NCBI GenBank assembly: GCA_941918925.1
Contig: OW799236.1
Location: 67,856,465 to 67,920,464 of the forward strand
DNA length: 64,000 bases
Source: Phyto melanocephala
Taxonomy: Eukaryota; Arthropoda; Insecta; Diptera; Rhinophoridae
Direction: 5' to 3'
The notes below the pieces were generated by a model. The model was not told the origin of the DNA. It made no database searches and saw nothing but the letters and a program-made list of their open reading frames with translations. The translations under genes were made by a program, and so were the position numbers. Positions within the stretch are counted from its first letter, which is position 1, and each line of letters starts with the position of its first letter. Below, piece after piece: positions 61,178-64,000 of this stretch.

Positions 61178-61835
61178 ACAAGTAACAGTGCTATATTCGG
61201 CCGTATCGAATCTTACATACCCTTCACAACGTGTAGTCATGCAATAACAATTGTTTGTATCACCATTCATCTCATATAAAATACGTGCATACGTTCACGT
61301 TAGAATATATGTGGCATTTATTTTATTTAATATATTATTTATATTTTATTATTTTTTTTTATATTTTTTTAAATTTTTTTAAAAAATTTTTTTAGAAAAA
61401 TTTAAAAAAAATTTTTTTTGTAATTTTTTTTTTTGTAATTTTTTTTTTTGGTATGTTTTTTACATGTATGTATGTATGTATGTTGTTGTTGTAATTGTGA
61501 AAAAAAACGAGGTGGTCGTGGTTTTTTTGCTCATATCTCAGAAAGTTATGGGGCGATTGTGCTGAATTTCAATAGCGATTCATTCCTGTATATTTCCAAG
61601 AGATTGATACCATATACAGATCTGAGGAACATATAGTTGCTTCTAAAAGTTGATTTCAACCAACACACGGACAGACGGGCAGACGGACAGACGGTCAGGG
61701 CTTAATCGACTCCTCTATTCATAAGCTTTCAGAAAATATATACTTTATGGGGTCGGAAATGAAAATTGTAGAAATTACAAACGGAATGACAAAGCTATAT
61801 ATACCCTTGTGCACCACAGGTGAAGGGTATAAAAA
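61178..61835 (+). mobile_element. Family P sister-group element, complete
   Basis: Head ACAAGTAACAGTGCTATATT, TTCGGCCGTATCGAA, TACCCTTCAC; end CACAGGTGAAGGGTATAAAAA. The body has a poly-T/A tract (61345-61450), GGTGGTCGTGGTTTTTTTGC, CAGACGGACAGACGG at about 61675 and TATGGGGTCGGAAATGAAAA. It shares head, tail and landmarks with family P but the rest differs. Confidence 0.75.
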
Positions 61836-61836
61836 T

Positions 61837-62079
61837 AGAAAATATTCAAAATTATAGACATTAAAAGAAATTAAATATTAACATATTTGGGTTTCTGACA
61901 AACATATAAATACATACATATTTTATAGTCAACATTTAAATTTCATTGCAACATGTCAGAATTACTTGATATTTAGGTGGTTTATAGGGCGGACTTGGAA
62001 AAGGAAAGTGTTTGCAGCCAATATTATTTTATATGCTTGATGATGGTAAGATTTTAATAATTCATGTATATATACATAT
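61837..62079. other. Short AT-rich spacer
   Basis: Nothing recognised. Confidence 0.4.
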
Positions 62080-63064
62080 CTATATATATAAAAGTGAAAC
62101 TCTGTGTGTGTGTGTGTTAGCTATAGACTCCGAAACTGTAAAACCGATCGGGCTCAAACTTGGGTAAGTTGTTGTACACATACCAGGGAGTGTTTATGGG
62201 TGAAAAAAAGTGGGCGGAGCCACGCCCATAAAAAATTAGTTATCAGTTTTAGCTACTTGCACTTGACCGATTTTTCTGAAACTTTGCACACATATCGAGC
62301 TGTCATGACTAAATAATTTCGTGATAAGAAAAGTGGGCGGGGCCACGCCCCTAAAAAAGTTTTAATTCTGAGGTACTTGAACTGGACCGATTTTTCTGAA
62401 ACTTTGCACACATATTGAGCTGTCATGGCTTTATAATTTCGTGATTGAAAAAGTGGGCGGGGCCACGCCCATAAAAAATTAGTTATCAGTTTTAGCTACT
62501 TGCACTGGATTGAATTTTCTGAAACTTTGCGAAAATACTGAGCTGTCATGATTTTACACTTTCGTCATTAGAAAAGTGGGCAGTGCCACGCCCAATAAAA
62601 AATAGGTATCATTTTGGGGTACTTGCACTGGACCGATTTTTCTGAAACTTTGCACACATTTTGAGTTGTCATGACTATACAGTTTCGTATTTAGAAAAGT
62701 GGGCAGTGCCACGCCCATAAAAAAAGGTATCATTTTGAGGTACTTACACTGGACCGATTTTTCTAAAACTTTGCACACATATCGAGCTGTCATGACTAAA
62801 TAATTTCGTTATTAGAAAAGTGGGCAGTGCCACGCCTTTAAAAAAAAGGTATCATTTTGAGGTACTTGCACTGGACCGATTATTCTGAAACTTTGCACAC
62901 ATATTGAGCTGTTATGACTTTACAATTTCGTGATTAGAAAAGTGGGCAGGGCCACGCCCATAAAAAAATTATAATTTTTAGGTTTTTGCACTTGATATTC
63001 AATTAAATTCAGAATGCATTTCGATTCATTAAGGGGCGTAGCAACGCGCGCCGGGTTTGGGTAG
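62080..63064 (+). mobile_element. Helitron family H1, non-autonomous copy 6
   Basis: TCTATATATATAAAAGTGAA at 62080 after a host A. The terminal block CGCGCGCCGGGTTTGG is followed by GTAG (63061-63064) instead of CTAG, then T. About seven body units. The changed first base of the terminal tetramer may have disabled this end. Confidence 0.87.
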
Positions 63065-63074
63065 TATGTATATA

Positions 63075-63170
63075 AAATTAGTACTATGTTAGGTTGTGTC
63101 GAAGATTTGGTACTCACCACCTATTTTGTGTAGTACTTTTACACCATAAAATAATTCTTTTTTCTAAAAT
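63075..63170 (+). repeat. Diverged head of a family P element
   Basis: TTAGTACTATGTTAGGTTGT, TGTCGAAGATTTGGTACTCA and CCACCTATTTTGTGTA follow the P head base for base with many changes; no body follows. Confidence 0.45.
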
Positions 63171-63174
63171 TTAG

Positions 63175-64000
63175 TTAGTTAGTTAGTTAGACTTGCTAGA
63201 TATTAAAGCATGAGTCTTTAGTTTTCTGTATTTCATTTTATTGTGTTTAGTTTAAAATGGAACTAAAAGTATTTCTACGTTGGGAGAGGCATAACTCTGT
63301 TTTTACTACAATGTTAAATTTTTATTGAAACTCATTGAATATATAAAGTTTTATAAGTTCCAGGTAATAAGAGGTTTAAAAGAAACAATATTAAATTTGT
63401 ACAGGAGTGGCACCACCTACTTTTATAATTACTTTCTTATACTCACAGAGAAGTTTGCTGTTTATGTAAAGCTTAAAAGACGGTTAAAAAGAAATTATTG
63501 AAAATTCAAATCGAAAAATGGTACAATAATCCTCAATACTTGAATATTACTTCCTTAAATTGAATGCAATTTGCTATTAAAAAGTGTTTGTTTCGATTTC
63601 ATTTTCTAACTTTAATTCATTATCTTGTTGATATTGTATTTTTACGTATACTGAATGAGTGTACAAAGTTTACAGGACGAAACGATATATGCAATACATA
63701 GGTGAGTCACGCTTACTGCTGTAATCTCCATATTGTACGTTCAGAGAAGTTCGTTTTATATTGGGAGTATAATTTAAAAATGAACGCAGTTTTAGTAATA
63801 ACTAACTTATATGTAATTTTCAGTGATACACTTACTTAGTTACTAAACCTTATACTATATACAACAAAATTATTTTTTGCTTAAAAAATGTTGAGCTTAA
63901 TGCAGACAAAGCGTTATATGGAGCAAAGAGTTATAAAACAAAGCGTTCTTTTATTTGCAAAAAGGTCCTCTTAAACACATCAATTGCTTACCAAAGCTTT
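63175..64000. other. Stretch without recognised genes
   Basis: A short (TTAG)n run at about 63173-63190; otherwise AT-rich sequence with nothing recognised. Confidence 0.4.

Overview
This window is very AT-rich eukaryotic DNA made almost entirely of transposable-element (TE) relics. The TE mix is Helitrons with the 5' end TCTATATATATAAAAG, many mariner/Tc1 relics, Penelope-like elements, LINEs with RNase H, and a palindrome-headed repeat ending in GGTATAAAAA. This suggests an insect, most likely a higher fly (Diptera); that is inference. I found no intact host gene, tRNA or rRNA gene, prokaryotic operon or CRISPR array. It looks like intergenic or intronic repeat-rich DNA.

Layout. 1-1303 is the 5' part of a Helitron on the minus strand. 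1504-2372 is a LINE reverse transcriptase relic, followed at 2413 by the first palindrome-headed repeat (family P), which carries an old mariner. 5333-6100 is a complete short Helitron (family H1). 7393-8280 is a decayed mariner. 10347-13354 is a second-type Helitron (family H2) that was hit by two later insertions: a 1.2 kb element with perfect 52-bp inverted ends and a 9-bp target duplication that encodes an unrecognised 124-aa protein (11246-12457), and an internally deleted mariner (13355-13973). 15755-16320 is a Penelope-like reverse transcriptase relic (minus strand), 16879-17181 a foldback element, 18640-19350 a Tc1 relic, and 23490-24230 a Penelope GIY-YIG endonuclease relic with a hammerhead-like ribozyme core.

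The second half holds more family P copies (27402, 36744, 44541, 48681, 58001), nearly all with the same mariner in the same place, which shows that the mariner was amplified as a passenger. A sister group of P lies at 35745, 38758 and 61178. H1 Helitrons lie at 43284, 51863, 52898, 53752 and 62080. The copy at 51863 keeps the C-terminal end of a Helitron helicase, and the copies at 52898 and 53752 sit head to tail without a spacer. 49928-50582 is a hAT-like foldback with an exact 8-bp target duplication. 54940-55690 is another mariner relic. 56395-57987 is a 5'-truncated LINE (RNase H plus zinc knuckle) with a 13-bp target duplication and a TTAGG-like tail.

The elements do not form a pathway. 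Their interest is in nesting order, non-autonomous/autonomous relationships and unusual ends. The least explained object is the 11246-12457 transposon and its small protein.
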